A stretch of 64,000 nt of DNA. Source: CAIKMD01 sp036501365. Lineage in GTDB: Bacteria; Pseudomonadota; Alphaproteobacteria; ATCC43930; CGMCC-115725. The position numbers and the translations under genes are program-made. Numbering within the stretch: the stretch's first letter is position 1; each line of letters starts with the position of its first letter. Under the pieces are notes generated by a model, which worked only from the letters and a program-made list of their open reading frames with translations, was not told where the DNA came from and made no database searches. Shown in pieces: positions 9,710 through 18,443 of this stretch. The DNA is taken from positions 62,001 through 126,000 of the forward strand of contig DASYAL010000013.1 of assembly GCA_036501365.1 (NCBI GenBank). Reading direction: 5' to 3'.

Positions 9710-10396
9710 TTAGCACCTGATCAAAGCGAGGAGAGCGTTCCGGTCGACCAGCACGAGCTCGTGCATGCTCCGCTGTACGACAATGCCGCTATTCCTGAGC
9801 TGGCTCAGCGCCCGGCTCACCGTCTCCATCGTCAAGCCGAGATAGTCGCCGATATCGGTGCGGGTCATGGGCAGGCTGACGCGCCCTTCGGAGGCGCGAT
9901 TCGCCAGACCCAGTAGAAACGAAGCGATCCGTTCCATCGCGGTCATATGGCCGAGCAACACCATGCGCTCGCGCGCCGCGATGAGCCGGAGCCGCATGAT
10001 CTCGATCAGGCTTTGCGCAACCCGGGGTTGCTCGGCGGCAAGAGCGTCTACCTTGCGCCGCGCATAGCGGATCAGCGCCGTTTCGGTGACCGCCTCGGCG
10101 GCAGCGGAATAGGTCTCGCCGGCATCGAGGCCGATGAAATCGCCGGCGAGATAGAAATCGCCGATATGGCGGCGGCCGTCGTCGAGCAATTTGCAGCTCC
10201 GGACCGCGCCTTTGAGGATTTTGAAGTAGAAATCGGCTTTGTCGCCCGCCAAGAACAAGGCCTCGTCGCGCCGCAGGGTGATGACCGCACCGACATGATC
10301 GAGCGCCGCCATGCTGTCCGGCGGCGTAGCCGCCTGGCTTGCGCGGCGCGGAACCGGCGCTTCGCGCGGGGTGGAAATGGCGATCGCTGCCGGCAT
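9710..10396 (-). CDS. Crp/Fnr-family regulator, FixK-like (no iron-sulfur cysteines)
   Basis: A 228-residue regulator; the ATG at 10396 is preceded by TTGAGGATT. The cyclic-nucleotide-binding-type beta-roll spans about residues 30-125 (VITLRRDEALFLAGDKADFYFKI). The C-terminal helix-turn-helix reads TRTDIGDYLGLTMETVSRAL; its recognition helix has the E-x-x-S-R pattern of the FNR branch, which reads TTGAT-N4-ATCAA boxes. There is no cysteine cluster at the N-terminus, so it should not sense oxygen directly. That points to FixK/NNR-type control, classically downstream of FixLJ. A FixJ-type gene starts 179 bases away on the other strand. I found no convincing FNR box in this intergenic region. 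Confidence 0.85.
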   Translation of the reverse strand: MPAAIAISTPREAPVPRRASQAATPPDSMAALDHVGAVITLRRDEALFLAGDKADFYFKILKGAVRSCKLLDDGRRHIGDFYLAGDFIGLDAGETYSAAAEAVTETALIRYARRKVDALAAEQPRVAQSLIEIMRLRLIAARERMVLLGHMTAMERIASFLLGLANRASEGRVSLPMTRTDIGDYLGLTMETVSRALSQLRNSGIVVQRSMHELVLVDRNALLALIRC

Positions 10397-10575
10397 GGGG
10401 GAATCCTCAAGAGGGAGAGTGGCAGCAGAAGACTGCCCCTTGGGGGTAAGCCGCAAAATTCGCAATTGTGCGTAGGGGAAACCACGTAACCGCTCAGGCC
10501 ACGACCTTTTTACCGCTGATTTACTTGTTTTTTTTGCGCCGTTTGCGCAGATTCTCTGCCCGAGGGAACGTAGCG

Positions 10576-11196
10576 ATGGACGTCAAGGCACGCGTTTACA
10601 TCATTGATGACGACGACGCGGTCCGCGATTCCCTGGCCGTTCAGCTCACGGCCAACGGCTACGAGGTCGAGAGCTTTGCGTCGGCGGTTGGATTTCTGGA
10701 ATTTGCCGGTTCCGCACTGCCGGGTTGCGTGATCTCAGACGTCCAGATGCCCGATATGGACGGCATGGAATTGCAGCGGCGGCTGGTCGAGATGAAACTC
10801 GATTTTCCGGTGGTGATCATGACCGGCCACGGCGGCGTCGCGCTCGCGGTGCGCGCGATGAAGGCCGGCGCAGTCGATTTCATCGAAAAGCCGTTCGAGC
10901 CGCAGGCCATGCTCGAATCGATCGAGCTCGCGCAATCGCGCTTTGCCGAGCAGCGCGCGACCGCTGCCGCCGGCGCGTCGGCGCGCGAAAAGCTCGACCT
11001 CCTCACGCCGCGCGAGCGCGAGGTGTTCGACGCGATGGTGCGCGGCAAGCAGAACAAAATGATCGCCTACGACCTCGATATCTCGCCGCGCACCGTCGAG
11101 GTCCACCGCGCCCGCGTGCTCGAGAAGCTGAAAGCGCGAAGCCTTTCGGAGCTGGTGCGATTGGCGCTCGCCGCCGGCGTGCCGATTACGTCCTAG
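10576..11196 (+). CDS. fixJ: FixJ/NarL-family response regulator
   Basis: A 206-residue two-domain regulator. The receiver domain (about 1-125) has the acidic cluster DDDD at 11-14, phospho-acceptor Asp55 in VISDVQMPDMDG, Thr in IMTGHGG and Lys in IEKPF. A LuxR-type HTH follows (about 138-200, LTPREREVFDAMVRGKQNKMIAYDL). The layout and IEKPFEP segment fit the FixJ subgroup, which activates fixK/fnr-type genes when phosphorylated. The ATG at 10576 has GAGGGA upstream. No FixL haem-PAS kinase lies in the window. The gene shares its last four bases (CTAG) tail to tail with the APH/P-loop gene. Confidence 0.87.
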   Translation: MDVKARVYIIDDDDAVRDSLAVQLTANGYEVESFASAVGFLEFAGSALPGCVISDVQMPDMDGMELQRRLVEMKLDFPVVIMTGHGGVALAVRAMKAGAVDFIEKPFEPQAMLESIELAQSRFAEQRATAAAGASAREKLDLLTPREREVFDAMVRGKQNKMIAYDLDISPRTVEVHRARVLEKLKARSLSELVRLALAAGVPITS

Positions 11197-12710
11197 GGAG
11201 CCAGCGCGGCGCGCGCCGCCGCGAGCGCGGCCGTGGCATCACCCGAGACATCGACACCCGGCCAGTTCATGGCGCCGATATCGGCGCCAAGCTGCCGCGT
11301 CAGCACCGCGACGTCGGCATCCGAGGTATCGCCGCGTCGCTGCGCGACGCGAGCGAGCAGTATGGAATCGGGCGCGTTGAGCCACAGGCCGGTGAACGGG
11401 ACCCCGGCGTGCGCGGCGACGGCCGCGATCGCCGCGCGCTCGCGGGCATCGATGAACGTTGCGTCGACGATCGCGCTATACCCGGCAGCGAGGGCGGCCG
11501 TTGCCTGCTCGCGCGCGACGCGATAGACGCGCTCAGTCGCCTCATGCGTATAGGCCGCTGACGGCAGACGCATCTCGGGGGCGACCTTCATCAATGACTT
11601 GCGGACGACATCGCTGCGGATGTGCCGTGCGCCCGGCGCCGGCGCGAAGTCGCCTGCAAGACCCGCGGCGACGGTCGATTTGCCCGACCCACTCAAGCCG
11701 CCGACCGCGATCAGCCGCGGCGATGCCGGTTTCAGCAACACCGTCGCAAGATCGAGATACGCTTTGGCCTCGGTGGCGGCATCAGCGTCGACCTTCAACG
11801 CCGCGATCGCGACCTTTGCCCGGATCGCGGCGCGGACGAACATCAGCAGCGGCAATGCGCCGAGACCCGCGCTTTCGTCCATGCGATCGACGTAGCGATT
11901 GAACACGACATTGCCGACCGGGCGGAGTCCGCGATGCTCGATATCCATCAACAGGAACGCGAAATCGTAGAGCGTGTCGATGCAGGCGATGTCGTCGCTG
12001 AACTCGATGCAATCGAACAGCGTCGGCGCGCCGTCGAACAGGCAGATGTTGCGCAGATGAAGGTCGCCATGGCAACGCCGGACATTGCCGGCGGCGCGCC
12101 GCACGTCGAGAACCGGGCCATGCCGCGTCAGCGCTTCTTCCGATGCGATGCGCAGCGCGTCGACGGCGCCGCGCGCCAGCGGCGGGCAGCCGGCAACGAG
12201 GTTGGCGTGATTATCGGCAACCACGGCGGCGATGCCAGCGCAGCCGCCGAAGCCGGGCATCGGCGGCGCGGCCGCGTGGAAGGCGGCGATGATGTCGGCG
12301 AGCTGCACCATCAGCGCCGGCGTCAGGCGGCCGCTCTCGGCGAGGCGGTCGAACAGCGCGTCGTCGTCGAAACGCGCCATTTCGAGCACCGGCTCGACCG
12401 GCGCGCCTTCCCCGTCCCATTGGAGTCCGCCGTCCGATGCGCGGGTCAGCGTCCGGACCCGGCGATAGAGCGCTGGCGCGGTCCGGCGATTGAGCTCGAA
12501 CTCGGCACGACAGAAGCGCGCGCGGTTGGCAAGCGTCGAATAATCGAGAAACGAGAACTTGACCGCACGCTTGATCTTGAACACGCGGTCGCCGATCAGG
12601 AACACGATCGAGGAATGGGTATCGATGCGCTGCGGCGCGTCATTTCGATGACCATAGCTCTCGCCGCGCGCCAGGAACGCGATCGCTTCCGCCTGATCGT
12701 CTGTCACCAT
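11193..12710 (-). CDS. Fusion of APH-like kinase domain and P-loop AAA/zeta-type kinase
   Basis: A 505-residue two-domain protein of a widespread unstudied family (COG0645 plus COG2187). The N-terminal 310 residues are aminoglycoside-phosphotransferase-like, with the catalytic loop RRCHGDLHLRNICLFDG and the metal loop LFDCIEFSDD. The C-terminal 170 residues hold a P-loop, GLSGSGKSTVA, and resemble gluconate or zeta-toxin-type small-molecule kinases. The family often lies beside universal stress proteins and hypoxia-response genes, as here. Substrates are unknown and antibiotic resistance should not be assumed. The stop codon overlaps that of fixJ on the other strand. Confidence 0.82.
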   Translation of the reverse strand: MVTDDQAEAIAFLARGESYGHRNDAPQRIDTHSSIVFLIGDRVFKIKRAVKFSFLDYSTLANRARFCRAEFELNRRTAPALYRRVRTLTRASDGGLQWDGEGAPVEPVLEMARFDDDALFDRLAESGRLTPALMVQLADIIAAFHAAAPPMPGFGGCAGIAAVVADNHANLVAGCPPLARGAVDALRIASEEALTRHGPVLDVRRAAGNVRRCHGDLHLRNICLFDGAPTLFDCIEFSDDIACIDTLYDFAFLLMDIEHRGLRPVGNVVFNRYVDRMDESAGLGALPLLMFVRAAIRAKVAIAALKVDADAATEAKAYLDLATVLLKPASPRLIAVGGLSGSGKSTVAAGLAGDFAPAPGARHIRSDVVRKSLMKVAPEMRLPSAAYTHEATERVYRVAREQATAALAAGYSAIVDATFIDARERAAIAAVAAHAGVPFTGLWLNAPDSILLARVAQRRGDTSDADVAVLTRQLGADIGAMNWPGVDVSGDATAALAAARAALAP

Positions 12711-12730
12711 CTCGCTTCCCGAAGAGGCTC

Positions 12731-13519
12731 CTAAGCCGCGATCATCCCGCGCTCGTGATAAGCCGCGTCATAAGTAAAAACCACCTCGGGATCGGGGCGT
12801 TGCAGCCGGCGAAGACGATCCGGATATTCGAGCCGCCACAGCAGGTCGCGAATGATGTTGAGTCGTGCATGCTCCTTGTCATCGGCCCGAGCGATGGTCC
12901 AGGGACATGTCGCGCTATGCGTGCGCTCGAACATGTGGTCGCGCGCCTTGCTGTAGTCCTTCCACAGTTTCGGCGCCTTGGCATCGATCGGGCTTAGCTT
13001 CCATTGCTTCAGCGGATCCTCTCGGCGCTCGGCGAGGCGGTGTTTTTGCTCGGGCTTCGAGATATCGAGATAATATTTGATCACGGTGATGCCGGCACGC
13101 GCCAGCATCGCCTCGAAATGGGGAACGGTCTCGAGGAATTCCTCGGTCTCGGCCTTGCTGCAGAACCCCATCACCCGCTCGACGCCGGCGCGGTTGTACC
13201 AACTGCGATTGAACAGCACGATCTCGCCGGCCGCGGGCAAATAGGGCACGTAGCGCTGGAAATACCAGGAATGCTCGTCGCGCTCGCTCGGCGGCCCGAG
13301 CGCGACGACGCGGGTCTCGCGCGCGCTCATATGCTCGACGATGCGTTTGATCGCACCGTCCTTGCCCGCCGTGTCGCGGCCTTCGAAGATCACCAGCACG
13401 CTCTGGCCTCGCGCAATCACATGGCGCTGCAGCTTCACCAGCTCGATCTGGAGATGAAGCAGGTTGCGCTCGTAATGCTTGTTGCTCAAAGATGGCGGCA
13501 GCGAAGGTGCTTTGGGCAT
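12731..13519 (-). CDS. ppk2: Polyphosphate kinase 2
   Basis: A 262-residue PPK2, which moves phosphate between polyphosphate and nucleotides. The Walker A motif is FEGRDTAGKDGAIKR. The Walker B region is IVLFNRSWYNRAGVERVMGF. The lid module contains SPIDAKAPKLWKDYSKARDHMFERT. Size and single-domain layout fit the one-domain class that phosphorylates nucleoside diphosphates or monophosphates; the exact class is not settled by eye. The ATG at 13519 has GGAG five bases upstream and is preferred over longer in-frame starts that would overlap the neighbouring gene. It closes the stress block. Confidence 0.92.
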   Translation of the reverse strand: MPKAPSLPPSLSNKHYERNLLHLQIELVKLQRHVIARGQSVLVIFEGRDTAGKDGAIKRIVEHMSARETRVVALGPPSERDEHSWYFQRYVPYLPAAGEIVLFNRSWYNRAGVERVMGFCSKAETEEFLETVPHFEAMLARAGITVIKYYLDISKPEQKHRLAERREDPLKQWKLSPIDAKAPKLWKDYSKARDHMFERTHSATCPWTIARADDKEHARLNIIRDLLWRLEYPDRLRRLQRPDPEVVFTYDAAYHERGMIAA

Positions 13520-13545
13520 GTGACTCCGTCTGCGGATCGCTGTCG

Positions 13546-14673
13546 TCAGCGCCAGATCTCCGCCGCCGCGCGCACCAGATGCGCGAGCTTGCGCTCCTCG
13601 TCCTCTGCGGTGAAGCGGTCGACCTCGGCGCTCGAGGCGAAACCGCATTGCGGGCTGAGGCAGAGGCGATCCATGTCGACATAGTGTGCGGCCTCGCCGA
13701 CACGGCGCTTCAACTCCTCGACCGGCTCCAGCGCCTTCTGCTTGGTGCTTATCAGGCCGAGAACCACGGTCTTGTTCTTCGGCACATAGCGCAACGGCTG
13801 GAAGTCGCCCGCGCGTGGCGTGTCGTATTCGAGGAAGAAGCCGTCGACATCAAGCTTCTGGAAGAGGCGCTCGGCCACGGGGTCGTAGCCGCCGTTTGCC
13901 TGGCCGTGGCCAGCATTGCCGCGGCAAAGATGGACACAGATCGTCATCGTCGCCGGCCGACCGCTGATCGCCGCGTTCATCAGATCGATGTAGTCGTCGA
14001 TCAGCTTCTGCGGTTCCTCGCCTCGGGCGCGCACCACGTCCTGGTTCTTGGGATCGCACAGTACCGCCAGCGGCACTTCGTCGACCTGGAGGTATTTGCA
14101 GCCGAGCTTCCCCAGCGCCGCGATCTCGTCACGATAGATGCCGGCGATGTCGGCCATATAGGCACGGCGGTCGCCGGCGTAGGGCGATTTCGCCAGCCCA
14201 GCATCGCCGGTGAAGAAGTGATTGACCGTCGGCGACGGGATCGTCGCCTTCGCCATGCGTTTGGTGTGCTTGAGCACGAAGCCGAAATCCTCGGCGGTGA
14301 TGCTCTCACGCTGCTTCAGCCTTCCGGCTGCATAACGCACCGGCATGCCACGCCGCGTCTCGCCGGAGAATTCGGTGAAAGTGAAGGAACTCGGAATCTT
14401 GTCCTGGCTGTAGCCGTCGACGCGCTCGAAGAAGCGGTCGCGCCAATTGTTGCGCCGGAACTCGCCATCGGTGATCGCCTGCAAGCCGGCTCGTTCCTGC
14501 AGTGCGATCGCGCCGAGGATTTCCTTATCCTCGAGCGCGCGCAGCGCCTCGACCGAGCCCTTGCCCCCAGCGACGTCGCGCCGCGCCGCGAGCAGCGCTG
14601 GCGAGCGGATCATGCTGCCGATATGGTCGGCGCGGAACGGCGGGTTGGTTTTCGCTTTTCCCGAGTCAGCCAT
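13546..14673 (-). CDS. Core-MetE family protein (cobalamin-independent methionine synthase-like)
   Basis: A 375-residue protein matching only the C-terminal catalytic barrel of MetE (COG0620). The zinc site is intact: HLC in ICVHLCRGN, Glu in FFLEYDTP and Cys in LSPQCGF. The N-terminal MetE domain needed for the usual polyglutamyl-folate reaction is absent. Proteins of this size include core-MetE methionine synthases and epoxyalkane:coenzyme M transferases, so the acceptor is a thiol but the donor is open. The ATG at 14673 has AGGAAGGGAAG upstream; a GTG two codons earlier is possible. The start overlaps the end of a hydroxyacid dehydrogenase relic. A second protein of this family occurs at 45632. 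Confidence 0.75.
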   Translation of the reverse strand: MADSGKAKTNPPFRADHIGSMIRSPALLAARRDVAGGKGSVEALRALEDKEILGAIALQERAGLQAITDGEFRRNNWRDRFFERVDGYSQDKIPSSFTFTEFSGETRRGMPVRYAAGRLKQRESITAEDFGFVLKHTKRMAKATIPSPTVNHFFTGDAGLAKSPYAGDRRAYMADIAGIYRDEIAALGKLGCKYLQVDEVPLAVLCDPKNQDVVRARGEEPQKLIDDYIDLMNAAISGRPATMTICVHLCRGNAGHGQANGGYDPVAERLFQKLDVDGFFLEYDTPRAGDFQPLRYVPKNKTVVLGLISTKQKALEPVEELKRRVGEAAHYVDMDRLCLSPQCGFASSAEVDRFTAEDEERKLAHLVRAAAEIWR

Positions 14674-14930
14674 GGCCACTTCCCTTCCTCACCACGTTGA
14701 TCATGCGCTCGAAACGACCGGCGAGATAATGCGCGAGATTTTCCTCCACGAACGGCAGGACCTGCGAAACATAATCGGCGTTGAAAGCGCCGATATGCGG
14801 CGACAGGATCACATTGCCCATGGCCCAGAACGGGTGATCGGCGGGCAGCGGCTCCTTGACGAACACGGTCGAAGCAACGCTTGGACTCCGCCGGCGGCAG
14901 CATCGGCAGATAGACCAGAAGCTTAGTCAT
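14666..14930 (-). pseudogene. Relic of a D-2-hydroxyacid dehydrogenase gene
   Basis: Only the two ends of the gene remain. From the ATG at 14930 (overlapping the upstream stop as ATGA) the sequence reads MTKLLVYLPMLPPAES. A different frame then continues as STVFVKEPLPADHPFWAMG and NVILSPHIGAFNADYV, ending RKGSGHG before the stop. The second part is the C-terminus of NAD-dependent 2-hydroxyacid dehydrogenases, including the HPFW and SPHIGAF segments. The roughly 230 residues between, including the nucleotide-binding GxGxxG, are gone and the join is out of frame. The gene was once coupled to the iron alcohol dehydrogenase upstream. Confidence 0.8.
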
Positions 14931-16045
14931 CCCATCACAGTGGCGAGCATGACCCGGAATTCGGCGGCGCTGGGACGATAAGGGCTGCGGCCGAGGAAAT
15001 GGCTCTTCGCCGCGTCCGTCGCCATCTCGTCGAGATCGCCGCCCTTATAGCCGAGCGCGCGCATCGTCGGCGGAATGCCGACCCGCGCATTCATCGCCTC
15101 GACGAGATCGCCCGCGGTCTGGCCTGGCTTGCCGCCAAGCACGTCGGCAACGAGCCGCGTCTTCTCGGGCACGTGCTTTTCCATCACGCGCAGCACCGTC
15201 GGCATGGCGATGGTCACCATCATGCCGTGATGCAGGCCCTGATCGCCGGTGGTGTTGGCGATGGCATGGCCTGGGCCGAGCCCCATATGGATCGCCATGC
15301 CGCCCTCGAGCGCCGCGACCATCAGCATCTTCCGTGCTTCGCGGTCGCTGCCGTCCTTGACCGCGCGCTCGATGAAGCCGGCGACATGACGCATGCCGTC
15401 GAGCGCTACCGCCTTGGCGACAGGATTGTCCGCCGTGGTCAGAAATCCCTCGACGCAATGCGACAACGCATCCATGCCGGTTCCGGCGGTGAGACGCGGC
15501 GGCAGACTCAGCGTCAAATCGGGATCGCAGATCGCGGCTTTCGGGACGATGTAATGGCTATTGAGGCCGGTGGCACGGCTTTTGGCGTCGGCATGGATGC
15601 CCGCGCCGCGCGAGGCCTCACTCCCCGTCCCTGCCGTCGTCGGCAGCACGATCAGCGGCGCGACGCGATGGGTGATCACATCGGGCTTGCCGAGATAATT
15701 GGCGAGCGGCCCGGGATGGCCGGCGAGGACGGCGACCGCCTTTGCGGTGTCGATCACCGAGCCGCCGCCGAGTGCGACAATCCCATCGCAACGCTCGCGG
15801 CGATAGAGGTCGGTCGCGCGCTCGACGCCGGCGATGGTCGGGTTCTCCGGCACTTCATCGAAGACGACGACGTCGTTTTTGCCGGCGAGCGTATCGCTGA
15901 TACGGGCGAGCACGCCGCATTTGACCAGGCCCTGATCCGTGAGCAGCAGCGGCCGTGTGATGCCACAAGCCGCAAGCTCGGCCGGCAGCACGCGCATCGC
16001 GCCGAAATCGAGATGGACGCGCGGAAATTGCTGCAGGAAGCTCAT
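14927..16045 (-). CDS. Iron-containing alcohol dehydrogenase / maleylacetate reductase-like
   Basis: A 372-residue group III (iron-dependent) alcohol dehydrogenase. The nucleotide-binding motif is VALGGGSVIDTAKA (about 91-103). Metal ligands are Asp192 (GMDALSH), His196, His260 (GPGHAIAN) and His273 (LHHGMM). The family includes maleylacetate reductase and lactaldehyde, hydroxybutyrate and methanol dehydrogenases. The start MSFLQQFPRVHLDFGA is unusual for a maleylacetate reductase, so the substrate is left open. The ATG overlaps the TGA of the cupin gene by one base, and its own stop overlaps the start of the dehydrogenase relic. Confidence 0.85.
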   Translation of the reverse strand: MSFLQQFPRVHLDFGAMRVLPAELAACGITRPLLLTDQGLVKCGVLARISDTLAGKNDVVVFDEVPENPTIAGVERATDLYRRERCDGIVALGGGSVIDTAKAVAVLAGHPGPLANYLGKPDVITHRVAPLIVLPTTAGTGSEASRGAGIHADAKSRATGLNSHYIVPKAAICDPDLTLSLPPRLTAGTGMDALSHCVEGFLTTADNPVAKAVALDGMRHVAGFIERAVKDGSDREARKMLMVAALEGGMAIHMGLGPGHAIANTTGDQGLHHGMMVTIAMPTVLRVMEKHVPEKTRLVADVLGGKPGQTAGDLVEAMNARVGIPPTMRALGYKGGDLDEMATDAAKSHFLGRSPYRPSAAEFRVMLATVMG

Positions 16046-16584
16046 CAAGGCACTGGCTTGGCGTCGATCAGGATGAAGGCGACGCGCGCCGGCTTGTCGG
16101 TGCGATTGGCCCAGGCATGGCTGGTGCCGCGCTGGATCAAGACGTCACCGGTCTTCATTAGCTTCTCGCCTTCATCCATCAATGCGACGATCTCGCCCTC
16201 GATCACGATCGCGTAGTCGATGGTGTCGGTCTTGTGGAAGCCGACGTGGCGCGCATTGCTGGAATCGCGGTGATAGCCCTGGCGCTGCGCATCGGCCGAC
16301 CAATCCTGCGAGCTCATCGCCGCAAAGCGGTCCTTGTCGGGCGGATATTCGACAACGCGGAAGACGGTGCCGTTGGCGGGCGGCGGGAGACGAAATGGAT
16401 GATCGGTCGGATCCTTATCGCCGCTATTGTCGGCCGGCGTGCTATCGGTCTGCCACAGCTCGACCACCGAGGTCCCTGCCGAGCTGCGGCGGCCAGCCGG
16501 CGTGCCGACCTTCCCGTCCATGATGAAGATCGATTTCCCTTGCGCGTTGTGGCTGCTCACGATGCGCCGGATTTCGAATGCCAT
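16045..16584 (-). CDS. Cupin-domain protein
   Basis: A 179-residue protein starting MAFEIRRIVSSHNAQGKS. The C-terminal half is a single cupin: GFHKTDTIDYAIVIEGEIVALMDEGE is motif 1, with His in place of the usual HxH and an acidic residue after it. RGTSHAWANRT is motif 2. This spacing is typical of cupins with a KTDTxDYxxVxxGE motif, found beside dehydrogenases and transporters in carboxylic-acid operons. The first half (about residues 1-75) is a family-specific extension. Ribosome site AGGGGAGGACATCG. It heads a leftward operon with the iron alcohol dehydrogenase and diverges from the binding-protein gene at 16735. Confidence 0.75.
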   Translation of the reverse strand: MAFEIRRIVSSHNAQGKSIFIMDGKVGTPAGRRSSAGTSVVELWQTDSTPADNSGDKDPTDHPFRLPPPANGTVFRVVEYPPDKDRFAAMSSQDWSADAQRQGYHRDSSNARHVGFHKTDTIDYAIVIEGEIVALMDEGEKLMKTGDVLIQRGTSHAWANRTDKPARVAFILIDAKPVP

Positions 16585-16734
16585 CGATGTCCTCCCCTGG
16601 GCCTGCGGCCTCGTTCAGACGGCGCAGAGTGCTTGACGATGCCGAACCCGTCAAGCAAGCTGCCCGCGCCGCGCGCAACGCGAAGCCTCGGATTTTCCAG
16701 GGGATTTCGCGAAGAATACGGGGGAGGCAGAGCG

Positions 16735-17649
16735 ATGGGTCGGAAGCCGCTGGGAGCATTTTGCTTCCTCCTCGCGCTTACCACCGGGGCCGCGGCGGCG
16801 GATCTGCAAAAGCTGTCGGTCGGCTACGTTCCGGTCGCCGATTTCGCGCCGCTCTTCGTCGCCAAGGACAAGGGTTTCTTCGAGCAGCACGGGCTCGACG
16901 TCACGCTGACCAAAATCCTGCTCGCCTCGAACGTCCCCGGCGCCCTGGTCGCGGGCGGCCTCGATATCCGCATGGGCACGCCGCCGATGCTGTTGGTGAC
17001 CAATGAAAGCGGCCTCGATTTCCAGGCGATCGCCGCGGTCTCGCGGCTCGAGAAGGACAACCCCTTCATCAGCCTGATCGCTCGGCCGCAAGCGAACATC
17101 AAGGTCGCTGCCGACCTTAAAGGGAAAAAGCTCGGCGTGCCCGGCTTCAACAGCTCGATGGACATCACCTTCCGCAAATGGCTGATGGACCGCAACGTCC
17201 AGCCCAGCGAGGTGAATTTCGTCGAGGCGATCTTCCCGCAAATGCATGACGAGCTCGCCGGCGGACAGCTCGACGCGGCGCTGGTGATCGAGCCGTTCCG
17301 CACGCTGATCCTCAAGGACGGCACCGGCGTCAATGTTCGCGATTATATGTCCGATCTCAGCTCGGACATGGTCGCCGCTATCTGGATGGCGAAAGCGGAT
17401 TGGATCGCGGCGCATCGCGACATCGTCGCGGGTTTCCGCGCGGGACTCGCCCAGGGCATTGCCGACCTCCAGGCGAACCCGCCGGAATTCCAAACGATTC
17501 AGCTGAAATATCTCGGCTTCGCCTCGCCGGCCAAGCCCGACTGGTCGCTCAAGATTTCGCAAGCCGATCTCGCTTTCTTCGCCGACGTCAGCAAGCAGGT
17601 GGGGCTCATCCACCAGCCGCCGCAACTCGACAAGCTGATCGCACCCTAG
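16735..17649 (+). CDS. NMT1/SsuA-type ABC transporter substrate-binding protein
   Basis: A 304-residue periplasmic binding protein. The signal peptide is MGRKPLGAFCFLLALTTGAAA (about 21 residues). The mature chain has VGYVPVADFAPLFVAKDKGFFEQHGLDVTLT, typical of the NMT1 fold, and ADLKGKKLGVPG at the crossover. The ATG at 16735 follows GGGGAGG. It is the only binding-protein gene in the window beside a matching ATPase gene (17666, 16 bases downstream), but no permease follows. The decayed gene at 6334-7155 belongs to the same subfamily. The ligand is unknown. Confidence 0.87.
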   Translation: MGRKPLGAFCFLLALTTGAAAADLQKLSVGYVPVADFAPLFVAKDKGFFEQHGLDVTLTKILLASNVPGALVAGGLDIRMGTPPMLLVTNESGLDFQAIAAVSRLEKDNPFISLIARPQANIKVAADLKGKKLGVPGFNSSMDITFRKWLMDRNVQPSEVNFVEAIFPQMHDELAGGQLDAALVIEPFRTLILKDGTGVNVRDYMSDLSSDMVAAIWMAKADWIAAHRDIVAGFRAGLAQGIADLQANPPEFQTIQLKYLGFASPAKPDWSLKISQADLAFFADVSKQVGLIHQPPQLDKLIAP

Positions 17650-17665
17650 ATCCGTTGACCGATCG

Positions 17666-18424
17666 ATGACCCAAGGAGCGTTGGAAGCGCGCGCGCTGAG
17701 CATTTCTTTCGGCACGCATCTCGTGCTCGACCGTATCGACCTGTCCGTGGCCGACGGCGAATTCCTGTCGATCGTCGGCCCCTCGGGCTGCGGCAAGACC
17801 ACCTTGCTGCGGCTGCTCGCCGGGCTGATGCCGCCGAGCACGGGCGAGGTCTTCGCCGAAGGCAAGCCGATCCTCGGCCCCTCGCGCGAGCGCGCGATCG
17901 TGTTCCAGGATTACAGCCGCTCGCTCCTGCCCTGGCGCAGCGTCTGGACCAACGTCGCGCTCGCTTTCGAGGGCCACGGCATCCCCCGTGCTGCGCGCAA
18001 GACACGCGCTTACGCCCTGCTCGAGCAAATGGGCCTCGCCGCAGTCGGCGAGTATTTTCCGGGGCAACTCTCGGGCGGCATGCAGCAGCGCGTGCAGATC
18101 GCGCGCTGCCTTGCGCAGCAGCCGCGGGTGATGCTGATGGACGAGCCATTCGGCGCCCTCGACGCTCTCACCCGGCAAACGCTCCAGGACGAAATCTCAC
18201 GCCTCGCTAAGGAGCAGCGCATCACCGTGGTGTTCATCACCCACGATCTCGAGGAAGCGATCTATCTCGGCGACCGCGTCGTGGCGCTGGCGCCCAATCC
18301 CGGCCGGGTCGCCGAAACGATCGACGTCGGCCTGGCTCGGCCGCGCAATCAGCTGACGACGCGCGAAGATCCGGTCTTCCTCGCCCACCGCCACCACCTC
18401 TTCAAGCTGCTCGTCGAGCATTGA
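17666..18424 (+). CDS. ABC transporter ATP-binding protein (SsuB/TauB type)
   Basis: A 252-residue ABC ATPase of the nitrate/sulfonate/taurine branch. Walker A is GPSGCGKTT, the Q-loop is VFQDYSRSLLPW, the signature is LSGGMQQR, Walker B is VMLMDEPFGALD and the H-loop is FITHDLEEA. It follows the binding-protein gene in the same direction. The third component, an SsuC-type permease, is missing: the next gene is convergent and encodes a VOC protein. The ATPase must pair with a permease encoded elsewhere. It could energise several of the binding proteins in this window, but nothing in the sequence shows which. Confidence 0.93.
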   Translation: MTQGALEARALSISFGTHLVLDRIDLSVADGEFLSIVGPSGCGKTTLLRLLAGLMPPSTGEVFAEGKPILGPSRERAIVFQDYSRSLLPWRSVWTNVALAFEGHGIPRAARKTRAYALLEQMGLAAVGEYFPGQLSGGMQQRVQIARCLAQQPRVMLMDEPFGALDALTRQTLQDEISRLAKEQRITVVFITHDLEEAIYLGDRVVALAPNPGRVAETIDVGLARPRNQLTTREDPVFLAHRHHLFKLLVEH

Positions 18425-18443
18425 GATGGCGGCAAGGCAGTCG

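Noticed and set aside
10397..10575. An FNR box or FixJ operator between the regulator genes
   Set aside because: No TTGAT-N4-ATCAA-like palindrome or convincing FixJ site could be read.
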